Positions 33,627 to 42,933 of a stretch of DNA of 64,000 nt are shown piece after piece. The translations under genes and the position numbers were made by a program. The notes beneath the pieces are model-generated. The model had not been told where the DNA came from. It searched no databases and worked only from the letters and a program-made list of their open reading frames with translations. The number at the start of each line of letters is the position of its first letter. Within the stretch, counting starts at the first letter, position 1. The stretch comes from Dechloromonas sp. TW-R-39-2 (GTDB lineage: Bacteria > Pseudomonadota > Gammaproteobacteria > Burkholderiales > Rhodocyclaceae). The stretch lies in NCBI RefSeq assembly GCF_016864195.1, contig NZ_CP045202.1, forward strand, positions 558,001 through 622,000. The letters run 5' to 3'.

Positions 33627-34745
33627 TCAGGCGCGGCGTGCGAGCAGGGTGATCAGGGCCGTCAGGCCCGGCACCTTGCGCGCCATTTCCAGGGCTTTGC
33701 TGAAAATCCAGCTGAGTGCGGCAGTAATGCGCTTGCTGGCGGCCGGGCTTTCGATCCAGCGATAAAACAGCGTGGCCGAGATGATGCTTGCGGTCAACGC
33801 CAATACAAGGCCCGAAATGGCGGCGCCGGTCGAGCTGAATTCCAGTTTGTTGTACAAGCCGTTGGCCAGCAGCAATACCGGGAAGTGGACCAGGAACAGG
33901 GAGTAGGAAATCTGGCCCAAAAAGGCGATCGGGCGTATCGTCGGCCAGCTTTCGAGCAGGCCGGTCCGGCGGCTGAAACCGAGCGTCAGGGCAACGACGA
34001 GGGCTAGCGCGATGCGCATGCGGAAATCGACGACCAGTGCCGCAATGGCAATGGTTGCGATGACGCCCAGCCAGGCGGACATTTGCCGGCGGTCCGAGGC
34101 CCACCAGGCCGCGGCACCGAGGCCGTAGGAACCAAAGAAATAGATCGCCCAGTTGTCCCAGCTGGCATCGCGGTTGAGCCAGAACAGCGACACCGTGGCA
34201 AGACCCAGAACCAGCGCCGGTGCCAGCAGGCGGGTGCGCCCGGACCACAGCAGGATGGCAATCAGTGCAAAGAGCTGGAAATCGATGGCGATGTACCAGA
34301 CCCCGGCTGACAGGGCATCAAAACCGAGCAGGCCCTGAAGCAGGAAAGCGTGTGCCAGCCATTGGTTGAACGTGGCGCGGGCCGGAACGGCCTCGTCGTC
34401 CATCCACTGGTCGGCGATGGCGGCAGCGGCGATGGCCAGGCCGATGGCGGCGAGGTACGGCACGACCAGGCGCAGGTAGCGCTTCCAGATCAGCGGCAAT
34501 GGCGAGATGCGGAGTGCCTGCCCTTCCGGGGAAAGGGCGCGTGCGGCCAGGAAGCCGGCGACGACGAGAAAGACCTGAACTGCCATCCGGCCATATTCGT
34601 AGAACCAGCCGACGGTTGCCGGGAAAGCCTCGCGTACGGCGGCGGCCAGCGGGCCGTAGGACGAGAAATGGTTCAGCAGGACAAGCAGGGCCGCAACTGC
34701 CTTGAGGGCATCGATTAGCGGCATACGGTTGGAGGTCGTACTCAT
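33627..34745 (-). CDS. Acyltransferase family 3 (OafA/YrhL-like) membrane protein
   Basis: About 372 residues from the ATG at 34745; ATGs slightly upstream are possible and no strong ribosome site decides. Multi-helix membrane acyltransferase: IDALKAVAALLVLLNHFSSYGP near the N-terminus with the conserved histidine, MAVQVFLVVAGFLAARAL, and GQISYSLFLVHFPVLLLANGLY near the C-terminus. Members O-acylate surface sugars or peptidoglycan. No polysaccharide genes are adjacent, so the target is unknown. Confidence 0.87.
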   Translation of the reverse strand: MSTTSNRMPLIDALKAVAALLVLLNHFSSYGPLAAAVREAFPATVGWFYEYGRMAVQVFLVVAGFLAARALSPEGQALRISPLPLIWKRYLRLVVPYLAAIGLAIAAAAIADQWMDDEAVPARATFNQWLAHAFLLQGLLGFDALSAGVWYIAIDFQLFALIAILLWSGRTRLLAPALVLGLATVSLFWLNRDASWDNWAIYFFGSYGLGAAAWWASDRRQMSAWLGVIATIAIAALVVDFRMRIALALVVALTLGFSRRTGLLESWPTIRPIAFLGQISYSLFLVHFPVLLLANGLYNKLEFSSTGAAISGLVLALTASIISATLFYRWIESPAASKRITAALSWIFSKALEMARKVPGLTALITLLARRA

Positions 34746-34814
34746 GATGCGCATATTACACTGAATTGCTGCGGTGCACAAGCGGCACCGCCTTGTTTTT
34801 TATAGATAAATTGA

Positions 34815-36086
34815 TTAAACGAAACGTGCGATGAAGGCGCCGGTCTGCGCTTCCGGCAACTCGACCCAAACCCGGTGGCCGCTGCCTGAGGCTACCGTCA
34901 CTGGTTCGCCGGCCTTGTTTTCCATGCGCGCCAGTGTCCAGCTTGTGTTGCCGCTCGGATGTACGCATTCGAGGCGGTCTCCTACGGTGAACTTGTTTTT
35001 CACCTCGATTTCCATCAGGCCGCGAGCCTTGTCGAATTGCACGGCGTCGCCGACATAGAGGCTGCGGTCCGATTCCGAATGGCCGCGCAGATAGTTTTGA
35101 TAGTCGGCGTCGTGGTGGCGCTGCAGGAAACCATCGGTGTAACCGCGATTGGCCAACCCGTCGAGTTCGCGCAGCAGATTCGGGTCGAGCGGGCGTCCGG
35201 CGACGGCGTCGTCGATGGCCTGGCGGTACGTCTGGGCAGTACGTGCGACGTAGTAGGGGCTCTTGGTGCGGCCTTCGATCTTCAGCGAATCGACGCCGAT
35301 TTCGACCAGGCGCTGGACGTGCTCGATGGCGCGCAGGTCCTTGGAGTTCATGATGTAGGTGCCGTGCTCGTCTTCCTCGATCGGCATCAGCTCGCCGGGG
35401 CGCTGGCGTTCTTCGAGCAGGATTTCCTGTTCCTGCTTGAGCAGTTGGGCTGGTTTACCGTCGGAGGTGCTGACTTTGTAATCCCAGCGGCAGGAATTGG
35501 TGCACGTGCCCTGATTCGGGTCGCGGTGGTTGAAGTAGCCGGAGAGCAGGCAGCGGCCTGAGTAGGCGATGCACAGCGCACCATGGACGAAGACTTCAAG
35601 TTCGATATCCGGGCATTGCTGACGGATTTCGGCGACTTCTTCGAGCGACAGTTCGCGTGACAGGATGATGCGGGTCAGCCCCAGTTTCTTCCAGAAACGC
35701 ACGGCGGCCCAGTTCACGGTATTCGATTGCACGGAAAGGTGGATTGCCTGATCCGGCCAGGCTTCGCGCACCATGTCGATGAGGCCGGGGTCGGACATGA
35801 TCAGCGCATCCGGCTTGAGCGCGATGACCGGCGCCATGTCGGCCAGGTAGGTGGTCAGCTTGGCGTTGTGCGGGAAGATGTTGCTGACGACAAAAAATTG
35901 CTTGCCGCGGGCGTGGGCTTCATCGATCCCTTCCTTCAGCGCGTCGATCGTCCCGAAGCTGTTGTTGCGCACGCGCAGGCTGTAGCGGGGCTGGCCGGCA
36001 TAGATCGCATCGGCGCCAAAATCGAAGGCGGTACGCATCATTTCGAGCGAGCCGGCTGGGGCGAGAAGTTCGGGCGCCTTGTGCAT
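34815..36086 (-). CDS. trhP: U32-family tRNA hydroxylation protein TrhP (YegQ)
   Basis: 423 residues from the ATG at 36086. It aligns block by block with E. coli YegQ as I recall it: ELLAPAGSLEMMRTAFDFGADAIYAGQPRYSLRVRNNSF, LIMSDPGLIDMVRE, EVFVHGALCIAYSGRCLLSGYFN, QGTCTNSCRWDY and EDEHGTYIMNSKDLRAI. The conserved cysteines probably bind an Fe-S cluster. TrhP makes 5-hydroxyuridine at tRNA position 34 with prephenate. Divergent from rng, with a 36-base gap between starts. Confidence 0.92.
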   Translation of the reverse strand: MHKAPELLAPAGSLEMMRTAFDFGADAIYAGQPRYSLRVRNNSFGTIDALKEGIDEAHARGKQFFVVSNIFPHNAKLTTYLADMAPVIALKPDALIMSDPGLIDMVREAWPDQAIHLSVQSNTVNWAAVRFWKKLGLTRIILSRELSLEEVAEIRQQCPDIELEVFVHGALCIAYSGRCLLSGYFNHRDPNQGTCTNSCRWDYKVSTSDGKPAQLLKQEQEILLEERQRPGELMPIEEDEHGTYIMNSKDLRAIEHVQRLVEIGVDSLKIEGRTKSPYYVARTAQTYRQAIDDAVAGRPLDPNLLRELDGLANRGYTDGFLQRHHDADYQNYLRGHSESDRSLYVGDAVQFDKARGLMEIEVKNKFTVGDRLECVHPSGNTSWTLARMENKAGEPVTVASGSGHRVWVELPEAQTGAFIARFV

Positions 36087-36122
36087 AGTAGAATCCAGAA
36101 AAAACCGCGAATTGTAGAGTGT

Positions 36123-37574
36123 ATGTCCGAAGAAATACTGATCAATTTCACCCCGCAGGAGACACGCGTTGCCGTTATGCAACAGGGTGTCGTCCAGGAA
36201 CTGCATATCGAACGCACCGCCAGTCGCGGTCTGGTCGGCAATGTCTATCTCGGCCGGGTTTGTCGCATTTTGCCCGGCATGCAGTCGGCATTCATCGATG
36301 TCGGTCTGGATCGCACGGCATTTCTCCATGTGGCCGATATCTGGCAACCGCGTGAGACGACAACCGAGCGGCCGATCGAGAAAATCCTGCACGATGGACA
36401 GAGCATCGTTGTCCAGGTCGTCAAGGATCCGATCGGGACCAAGGGCGCGCGGTTATCGACGCAGATTTCGATTGCCGGCCGGATGCTGGTTTACCTGCCG
36501 CAGGAAAAGCACATCGGGATTTCCCAGCGCATCGAAGCCGAAGCCGAGCGCGAAGCCTTGCGCGAACGCATTACGCGCCTGGTGCCGGCTGACGAGCCGG
36601 GTGGTTTCATCGTCCGGACCATGGCTGAAAATGCCTGCGATGCCGAGTTCGCCACCGACATCGCCTACCTGCGCAAGACCTGGGCCGATATTCGCGACAA
36701 GGCCAGAACTTCGGCGCCACCCAGCGTGCTGTATCAGGAGCTGTCGCTCGGCCAGCGGGTGTTGCGCGATTTCGTCAATCCGGAAACCAGCCGCATGGTT
36801 ATCGACTCGCGGGAGAACTTCCAGAAACTGACGGCCTTTGCCGAGGAATACACGCCGGCGGTGCTGCCTTTGCTCGATCACTACACCGGCCAGCGGCCGC
36901 TGTTCGACCTGCACGGGGTGGAAGAGGAAATCCAGAAGGCGCTGGCTCGGCGCGTCGATCTGAAATCCGGCGGCTACCTGATCATCGACCAGACCGAAGC
37001 GATGACGACCATCGACGTCAATACTGGTGGCTTTGTCGGCGTGCGCAATTTCGACGACACCATTTTCAAGACCAATCTCGAAGCCGCCGTGACCATCGCC
37101 CGCCAGCTGCGCCTGCGCAACCTGGGTGGCATCATCATTGTCGATTTCATCGACATGGAAAACGAAGAACACAAACGTGCCGTGCTCGATGAGTTCAACA
37201 AGGCGCTGGCGCACGATCACACGCGTCTCACGGTCAACGGCTTCACGGCCCTTGGTTTGGTCGAAATGACCCGCAAGCGGACGCGCGAATCGCTGGCGCA
37301 CGTGCTCTGCCAGCCTTGCCCAACCTGTGGCGGACGCGGTGAAGTCAAGACGGCGCGTACCGTGGCCTATGAAATCCTGCGCGAACTGCTGCGCGAAGCG
37401 CGTCAGTTCAATGCCCGCGAATACCGCATCCTGGCCGGCCCTGCCGTGGTCGACCTGTTCCTGGATGAAGAATCGCAATCCCTTGCCATGCTGTCCGACT
37501 TCATCGAAAAGCCGGTTTCCCTGCAGTCGGAGCCGAGCTACTCACCCGAGCAGTACGACATTGTTTTGATGTAG
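36123..37574 (+). CDS. rng: Ribonuclease G
   Basis: 483 residues, normal for RNase G. An S1-like domain begins around GNVYLGRVCRILPGMQSAFIDVG. DNase-I-like catalytic aspartates lie at D298 (TTIDVNTGGF) and about D341/D344 (IIVDFIDME), and the zinc-link motif is C399-P-T-C402 followed by GGRG. It processes 16S rRNA 5' ends and mRNAs. Intact; the accessory island begins immediately after its terminator. Confidence 0.96.
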   Translation: MSEEILINFTPQETRVAVMQQGVVQELHIERTASRGLVGNVYLGRVCRILPGMQSAFIDVGLDRTAFLHVADIWQPRETTTERPIEKILHDGQSIVVQVVKDPIGTKGARLSTQISIAGRMLVYLPQEKHIGISQRIEAEAEREALRERITRLVPADEPGGFIVRTMAENACDAEFATDIAYLRKTWADIRDKARTSAPPSVLYQELSLGQRVLRDFVNPETSRMVIDSRENFQKLTAFAEEYTPAVLPLLDHYTGQRPLFDLHGVEEEIQKALARRVDLKSGGYLIIDQTEAMTTIDVNTGGFVGVRNFDDTIFKTNLEAAVTIARQLRLRNLGGIIIVDFIDMENEEHKRAVLDEFNKALAHDHTRLTVNGFTALGLVEMTRKRTRESLAHVLCQPCPTCGGRGEVKTARTVAYEILRELLREARQFNAREYRILAGPAVVDLFLDEESQSLAMLSDFIEKPVSLQSEPSYSPEQYDIVLM

Positions 37575-37606
37575 CGTAATCTAGGTTCATCTGCGGATAC
37601 GAGAGT

Positions 37607-37637
37607 CCCTTGAGATCCACCATTTCTCAAGGGTTTT
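37607..37637 (+). terminator. rng terminator
   Basis: CCCTTGAGA/TCTCAAGGG (9-bp stem) followed by TTTT, about 33 bases after the rng stop. The cleanest Rho-independent terminator in this part of the window. Confidence 0.88.
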
Positions 37638-37692
37638 GCCTGAGTGGTGTTAATTGCCGTTGATCTCCGTATAATCGAAATAGCTCTTTCAT

Positions 37693-37732
37693 TGGTAGCT
37701 AGATGGGTAGCTAGACTGGCTAGCTACCCATC
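37693..37732. repeat. GGTAGCTAG repeats and 13-bp inverted repeat upstream of the integrase
   Basis: GATGGGTAGCTAG (37702-37714) and its exact complement (37720-37732) flank a 5-base loop. A further direct copy of GGTAGCTAG precedes them (37694-37702). Located between the rng terminator and the integrase start. They may be integrase or excisionase arm sites, an attachment region or an autoregulatory operator. No second copy was found in the window. Confidence 0.7.
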
Positions 37733-37747
37733 ACATTTCGGAGTGTG

Positions 37748-39187
37748 ATGACGGTGGCCAAGATCCAATCCAACTTACTGACTGATATCCAGCTACGGAA
37801 ATGGGTGCGTGCGGGTTTGCCAGTGGCGAAGTCGGATGGCGCGGGTCTCACGTTTACGCTGTCCGCAGCAGGTGCGGCAACATGGGTTTTACGCTACCAA
37901 CACGGAGGTCGTCGGCAAGAGGTGACTCTTGGTCGCTATCCGGATGTGTCGTTGGCTGCTGCCCGCTTGAATGCAACCAAAAAGCGTCTGGCCCTTATTG
38001 ATGGGGTGAATCCAGCGGATGAGGTACGCAAAACCAAAGCTCACAAAGATTGGACGGTTCGTGAACTGATTAAAGACTATCGGGAACTAGTGCTTACGAA
38101 TCTTGCTGATAGCACTCAACGTAGCTACGGTAGAAATCTAAAACGGATCGAAAATGGCATGGGTGCCATGTCCGTTCAATCGGTAGGCCCTGCTGATGTT
38201 GTCGCTCAGATTGAACGCGTCAAAACAGGTTGGGTGGAGCTTTTTACTCTTTGGTGTGTCCTTCTCGGCATTTTCAAGCATGCGACAGGTAAGAAGCTTA
38301 TCTTTGCCAGTCCATGTGCAGGTATCCAGCTTGAGGCCATCATCGGCAAACGGCCGGAGATTAAGAAGCGGCTAATGCTGAGTGCGGAGGAGTTGGCAGT
38401 GCTGATGAATGCACACATGAAACCGGACAACCTCCTGTCTGTGAAAATTTTGCTGGCAACTGGAGTTCGAATTTCCGAGCTGTTTACAGCCTTGAGAGAG
38501 AACGTATTTATTACAGAAGCTCGCTGGCACATACCGCAGAGCAAGACAGGGCCAGCTATGGATATTCCCTTGGTGCCGTGTGTTATCGAATGGTTTAAGG
38601 AGTTGTTTGAGCTAGCCGGGAACTCCGTGTATGTATTGCCGGCTCGCCTACGGACTTGGGTTCAGCGCATGGAAGATACCGAAAAGCATGGCGACCTTGT
38701 TCTGGACGGTGATCTGGAATTTGACGAAGAAATTTGTCGTAATGTCCACGAGTATCTTTCAAGTCCAGCTTGGAAAATTCATCGCGATTCACTTGGCCAG
38801 GTTAAGAGGTTCTTCATTGGCGTCGATTTAAATGCATCAGATGACTATCTAGTGAAGCAATTCCGTTCTTGGATAGCTAAAACCCGTGCGGAGGCTGATA
38901 TTGAACCTAAACAGTGGTTGTTTAGCGATAAAAGGTTCGAGAAATGGCACAAAGATCGTCTGCTGCCCTATTTGGATTTGACTTTCTGGGCGACCATCAA
39001 CCATAAAAAAATTAAGCCTGCAGATATGGAAGAAATTCTCTTCCAAGGTAAGTTTGATGGTTTTCCTGGTGAAAATGTAACCAAAAAGATAGCTAAAGAA
39101 GCCGTAAAGCTAATCAGTGATGCAACTCTCTATGCATTAAATGTTGAATTGCGCACATATGAGTGTGTAATGTCTGGAAAGTCGTAG
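37748..39187 (+). CDS. P4-type integrase-like protein lacking a visible HxxR box
   Basis: 479 residues from the ATG at 37748 (GGAG upstream). The N-terminal arm-binding domain is typical of P4-type integrases: LTFTLSAAGAATWVLRYQHGGRRQEVTLGRYPDVSLAAAR. The core-binding region follows (VRELIKDYRELVL). The catalytic domain shows Arg I at R241 (LLATGVRISELF) and the beta-hairpin lysine K266 (WHIPQSKTGPAMDIPLVP). Beyond that I cannot find the HxxR and H/W boxes or a clear tyrosine motif; instead the last 190 residues are unlike known integrases. It may be a divergent or catalytically degenerate recombinase. Confidence 0.75.
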   Translation: MTVAKIQSNLLTDIQLRKWVRAGLPVAKSDGAGLTFTLSAAGAATWVLRYQHGGRRQEVTLGRYPDVSLAAARLNATKKRLALIDGVNPADEVRKTKAHKDWTVRELIKDYRELVLTNLADSTQRSYGRNLKRIENGMGAMSVQSVGPADVVAQIERVKTGWVELFTLWCVLLGIFKHATGKKLIFASPCAGIQLEAIIGKRPEIKKRLMLSAEELAVLMNAHMKPDNLLSVKILLATGVRISELFTALRENVFITEARWHIPQSKTGPAMDIPLVPCVIEWFKELFELAGNSVYVLPARLRTWVQRMEDTEKHGDLVLDGDLEFDEEICRNVHEYLSSPAWKIHRDSLGQVKRFFIGVDLNASDDYLVKQFRSWIAKTRAEADIEPKQWLFSDKRFEKWHKDRLLPYLDLTFWATINHKKIKPADMEEILFQGKFDGFPGENVTKKIAKEAVKLISDATLYALNVELRTYECVMSGKS

Positions 39188-39372
39188 TTCCTAGATTTTT
39201 TCAATCACATATCACTTCAATGAGAAGGTGATCGTCTGCCGCAAAACATGGCAGATTGGCCAGAGTCAAGCATCTGGCCCTGTACCTAACTCCTAATCAC
39301 GTTCAAATCAGCGAGTGCCAGACATGGTGTTCGCTGATTTCGTTCGTCCTTTCCATTTACAGGAGTCAGTCA

Positions 39373-39720
39373 ATGAACATTCAATGCCCAAACTGTCACT
39401 CTGCACGTATCACCACCCGCAATCGTGCCCGTAAGACTGCTGGCCTGATCGGTACCGTCGGCGGCTGTGTCGGTGGTGCCACCGGTAGCCTGTCCGGCAT
39501 CGAAATCGGCATGACCGTCGGCGTCGTCGCTGGTCCACCAGGCATGGTCTTCGGCGGCGTCCTCGGTGCACTTTTCGGCGCTGTGGTCGGCGGCACGGCC
39601 GGTGGCCTGTCCGGTGCCCGATTGGGCGAACTCGTCGACCGTCGCATCCTCGATAACTACCGCTGCCTTGCCTGCGGCCACTGCTTTAGTCTCACTGCAC
39701 CCGAGCCGACCACCTACTGA
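39373..39720 (+). CDS. Small protein with split CxxC ribbon and glycine-zipper membrane segment
   Basis: 115 residues from the ATG at 39373 (AGGAG 8 bases upstream). An N-terminal CPNC and a C-terminal CLACGHC form a possible zinc ribbon. The middle, about residues 20-85, is an extended Gly/Ala-rich hydrophobic stretch (GGCVGGATGSLSG, GVLGALFGAVVGGTAGG) resembling a glycine zipper. No specific family is recognised. First of a run of plus-strand island genes. Confidence 0.65.
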   Translation: MNIQCPNCHSARITTRNRARKTAGLIGTVGGCVGGATGSLSGIEIGMTVGVVAGPPGMVFGGVLGALFGAVVGGTAGGLSGARLGELVDRRILDNYRCLACGHCFSLTAPEPTTY

Positions 39721-39858
39721 TCGGCTTGTTTCATCTCTGCCGTCTGCAAAGGACGGCATCGCAGTTCTCGTCTCTCTCTCTCATTGATTCATCGCCTCCC
39801 GTCTCTGCCGTTCACACGGCGGAGCGGCTGCGCCTATTCATTCCCGAAAGGAAATCTC

Positions 39859-40827
39859 ATGGCACACCTCGTTCAACAAATGGCCTATGTCGGCGCCGAA
39901 CCCTGGCATGGCCTCGGCAATCGTCTTCCAGCCAAACAACCCATCGAAGTCTGGGCCAAATCTGCAGGCATGGACTGGACCATCCAGGAATCCCCGGTCC
40001 GCTTTATGGCTGACAGCATCGGCAGTCTCGGCACCATCCACTCCTTCGAAGATCAGAAGGTGCTCTATCGCTCGGACACCAAGGAAGCCCTGTCCGTCGT
40101 TTCGCAGCGTTATCAGGTCGTTCAACCCAAGGAGGTGTTGGAGTTCTATCGTGATCTCACGACCGCTTCCGGCTACGAGCTGGAGACGGCTGGTGTATTG
40201 AAAGGTGGTAAGAAGTTCTGGGCGCTGGCCAAGACCGGTCAATCGACTGCCTTGAAGGGTAACGACCAAGTAGAGGGCTACCTATTGTTAGCTACGTCAT
40301 GTGACGGCACCCTCGCCACCACGGCAACTCCGACGACTGTCCGTGTTGTCTGCAACAACACCCTGACCATCGCCGTGAATGGTGCCAGCCAGGCGATCAA
40401 GGTACCGCACAGCACCCGCTTCGATCCGCAAGCCGTCAAGCAGCAACTCGGTATCGCTGTCTCGCAATGGGATGGGTTCATGTACCGAATGAAGACACTG
40501 GCCGAGCGCAAGGTGAAATCGCACGAGGCCATGAACTACTTCCTGCGCGTGATGTGCGATGTCCAGCCTGGCGCGATCGATCCGGCAGGTCTCGCCAACG
40601 AACGTGCCCTGAAGCGGGTGCAAGCCCTCTACGACGGCCAAGGTAAGGGGGCTGAGTTGGAAGCAGCCAAGGGCACTGCTTGGGGGCTGCTCAATGCCGT
40701 CACCGAGTACGTCGATCATGAACGGCGTGCCCGCAGCACCGAGTACCGCATGGACTCCGCCTGGTTCGGCCAGGGGGCTGTCCTCAAACAACGCGCCCTC
40801 GATACGGCCCTGCAACTCGTCGCCTGA
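39859..40827 (+). CDS. DUF932-domain protein
   Basis: 322 residues from the ATG at 39859 (AAAGGAAATCTC upstream). Starts MAHLVQQMAYVGAEPWHGLG, the usual DUF932 beginning, with LYRSDTKEALSVVSQRYQVVQP and VVCNNTLTIAVN internally. DUF932 proteins are common on phages, plasmids and integrative elements next to recombination genes; their biochemical role is not established. Confidence 0.88.
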   Translation: MAHLVQQMAYVGAEPWHGLGNRLPAKQPIEVWAKSAGMDWTIQESPVRFMADSIGSLGTIHSFEDQKVLYRSDTKEALSVVSQRYQVVQPKEVLEFYRDLTTASGYELETAGVLKGGKKFWALAKTGQSTALKGNDQVEGYLLLATSCDGTLATTATPTTVRVVCNNTLTIAVNGASQAIKVPHSTRFDPQAVKQQLGIAVSQWDGFMYRMKTLAERKVKSHEAMNYFLRVMCDVQPGAIDPAGLANERALKRVQALYDGQGKGAELEAAKGTAWGLLNAVTEYVDHERRARSTEYRMDSAWFGQGAVLKQRALDTALQLVA

Positions 40828-40926
40828 TCATCACCTGAATCCGCGTTTCATCATTCATCCCGCGCACATGCCCAGTTCCGCTTATTAGCGGACTGGGCAT
40901 TTTGCATTTCTGGAAGGAGTACAACT

Positions 40927-41934
40927 ATGCAACCACAAGCCTTACCTAACGCCACTCCGATCAAGCATCGTCCGGCACTCAAACTGGTCAAGACCAAGGA
41001 ACTGCCACGCGAGGATTGGCTGGCCGTTCGCAAGCGAGGCATCGGCAGTTCGGATGCCGCAACCGCCGCTGGCTTGAATCCATACAAGAGCCAACTCGAA
41101 TTGTGGATGGAGAAGACCGGTCGTGATGGCAAGCTGCCCAAGGCCGATCCACACGATGAAGAATCGCCGCTCTATTGGGGAACCATCTTGGAGCCAATCG
41201 TCGCAGCCCACTACACCAAACGCACCGGCAATCGGGTGCGGCGCATCAACGCCGTCCTACAGCATCCCGATCCCAGCTTGCCGTGGATGCTCGCCAACAT
41301 CGACCGTGAAGTCACGGGATCGAGTGAAGTACAGATCCTCGAATGCAAGACGGCCGGCATCAACGGCGCAAAGCTCTGGAAGGAGGGCGTACCCGAATAC
41401 GTTCAGCTCCAGGTCATGCACCAGCTGGCCGTTACCGGCAAGCAAGCGGCTGATGTCGCCGTACTGCTGGGCGGACAACACCTCGAAATCCATCGGATCG
41501 AACGCGATGAGCGATTGATTGCTCGCTTGATCGAACTCGAACGGCACTTCTGGCACTTCGTCGAGACGGATACACCACCACCGGCCGATGGCAGTGAATC
41601 AGCCGATCTGGCGCTACGCTGCCTCTATCCAGCCGACGATGGGCAGACCCTCGATTTCACAGAGGAGCGCAACCTGTCAGCCACCTTCGCCGATTGGCTC
41701 TCGGTTCGGCAAAGCATCGCCGAAGCGGAAAAGCTGGAAGCACAACTCAAGCAGGCGCTGCAGCAAGCCATGGGCAGTGCCACGAGAGCGAACTTCGAAA
41801 CCGGCAGCGTCACCTGGAAGAAAGCCAAGGACAGTGTCGTGCTCGATGTCACGGGCCTCCTCAATGATCACCCCGAGTTCCAGCAGCGCTACGCCCTGAC
41901 CAAGCCAGGCAGCCGGCGCTTCCTGGTTGCTTGA
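40927..41934 (+). CDS. YqaJ-family viral recombinase (lambda-exonuclease-like)
   Basis: 335 residues. PD-(D/E)xK exonuclease motifs: RKRGIGSSDAATAAGLNPY, YWGTILEPIVAAHY, MLANIDREV and LECKTAG (catalytic D and ExK), then PEYVQLQVMHQLAVTG. Such 5'-3' exonucleases work with a single-strand annealing protein in phage or ICE recombination. No recognisable annealing partner is present nearby; the DUF932 or RDF-like neighbour could take that role, which is speculation. Confidence 0.88.
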   Translation: MQPQALPNATPIKHRPALKLVKTKELPREDWLAVRKRGIGSSDAATAAGLNPYKSQLELWMEKTGRDGKLPKADPHDEESPLYWGTILEPIVAAHYTKRTGNRVRRINAVLQHPDPSLPWMLANIDREVTGSSEVQILECKTAGINGAKLWKEGVPEYVQLQVMHQLAVTGKQAADVAVLLGGQHLEIHRIERDERLIARLIELERHFWHFVETDTPPPADGSESADLALRCLYPADDGQTLDFTEERNLSATFADWLSVRQSIAEAEKLEAQLKQALQQAMGSATRANFETGSVTWKKAKDSVVLDVTGLLNDHPEFQQRYALTKPGSRRFLVA

Positions 41935-42026
41935 TTTCCACCTACACCCATCACAACGCAATCAGCCTTCCCAACCTGCCACCCCAGCGGTGCAGGCGGA
42001 AGGCATTTTTTACAGGAGTCACTGAT

Positions 42027-42929
42027 ATGTTGAAAGGCCTAGTCATCACGCCACCGGTCCTTGGAAGAATCTCCATTGGCAAGGTGGTCGAGAAGAACGG
42101 CAAGCGGCTGCCGGAGAAGGACGATCAATTCACCATCACCAGTCAGGTACAGAACAAGGACGGTTGGTTGCCCCATCCCCTCGATGAAGCCCTGCGCAAG
42201 GAACAGGGCGGCAAGATTCGCAGTATTCCGATCCGCTTGTTGTTCAACGACCCCGATCTCAACTTCCGGGCCGAATATAGCTTGTTTGACCGAACCACCG
42301 GTCGGCCACTCTGTGTTGGCGATGGACAGAACTGCAAGCGGCAGACGGAAGAGGGCATCAAGTCGTTTCCGTGCCCGTCACCAGATGCTTGCCCTCTGGC
42401 GAAAGGAGGTTGCAAACCCTATGGACGCTTGAATGTCGCGTTGGGTGACGATGATCCGCTGGGCAGTTTTGTCTTCCGGACTACAGGGTTCAACAGCATT
42501 CGAACCTTGAGTGCTCGGTTGCAATACTTTCAGGCAATCTCGGGAAACAAACTCTCTTGTCTGGCACTGGAACTACGCTTGCGTGGGAAATCGACGCGCC
42601 AGAGTATGGGAACGCCTATCTACTACGTCGATATCACCCCACGGTCAGGGCTGTCTACGGAGGAAATGCTGCTGCAGGCCAAGCAACTGGATGAAGCACG
42701 TCGGCAGGCTGGGTTTGATCAGGATGCTCTGGATCAGGCGGCCAAGCAAGGGCTGGGGAATGGGGCGTTTGAGGATGGAGAGGAAGATGGCGGTGCGGTG
42801 GTTGAGGAGTTCTTCTCAACATTATCGGAGGCAGACTCGCTACCAACGTCACCTGTTCCAGCAACGCCACAGCACGCTACGCTGGGTCAGAAACTGGAGG
42901 CCAAGGCAGAAGCCCTCACTTCCGCTTGA
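42027..42929 (+). CDS. Recombination directionality factor-like protein
   Basis: 300 residues from the ATG at 42027 (AGGAG upstream). MLKGLVITPPVLGRISIGKVVEKNGKRLPEKDDQF, with IPIRLLFNDPDLNFRAEYSLFD, matches proteins annotated as hydrolase/metal-binding or RDF-like on integrative elements. A cysteine cluster (CKRQ, CPSPDACPLAKGGC) suggests metal binding. The C-terminal 50 residues are acidic and low complexity. The function is inferred from family context only. Confidence 0.65.
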   Translation: MLKGLVITPPVLGRISIGKVVEKNGKRLPEKDDQFTITSQVQNKDGWLPHPLDEALRKEQGGKIRSIPIRLLFNDPDLNFRAEYSLFDRTTGRPLCVGDGQNCKRQTEEGIKSFPCPSPDACPLAKGGCKPYGRLNVALGDDDPLGSFVFRTTGFNSIRTLSARLQYFQAISGNKLSCLALELRLRGKSTRQSMGTPIYYVDITPRSGLSTEEMLLQAKQLDEARRQAGFDQDALDQAAKQGLGNGAFEDGEEDGGAVVEEFFSTLSEADSLPTSPVPATPQHATLGQKLEAKAEALTSA

Positions 42930-42933
42930 TCCA

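Noticed and set aside
33620..33637. GC hairpin after acetoacetyl-CoA synthetase as a terminator
   Set aside because: It lies partly within the end of the convergent acyltransferase gene and lacks a T-run.
37745..37747. GTG as integrase start
   Set aside because: The GGAG site is one base away, too close; the ATG at 37748 is better placed.
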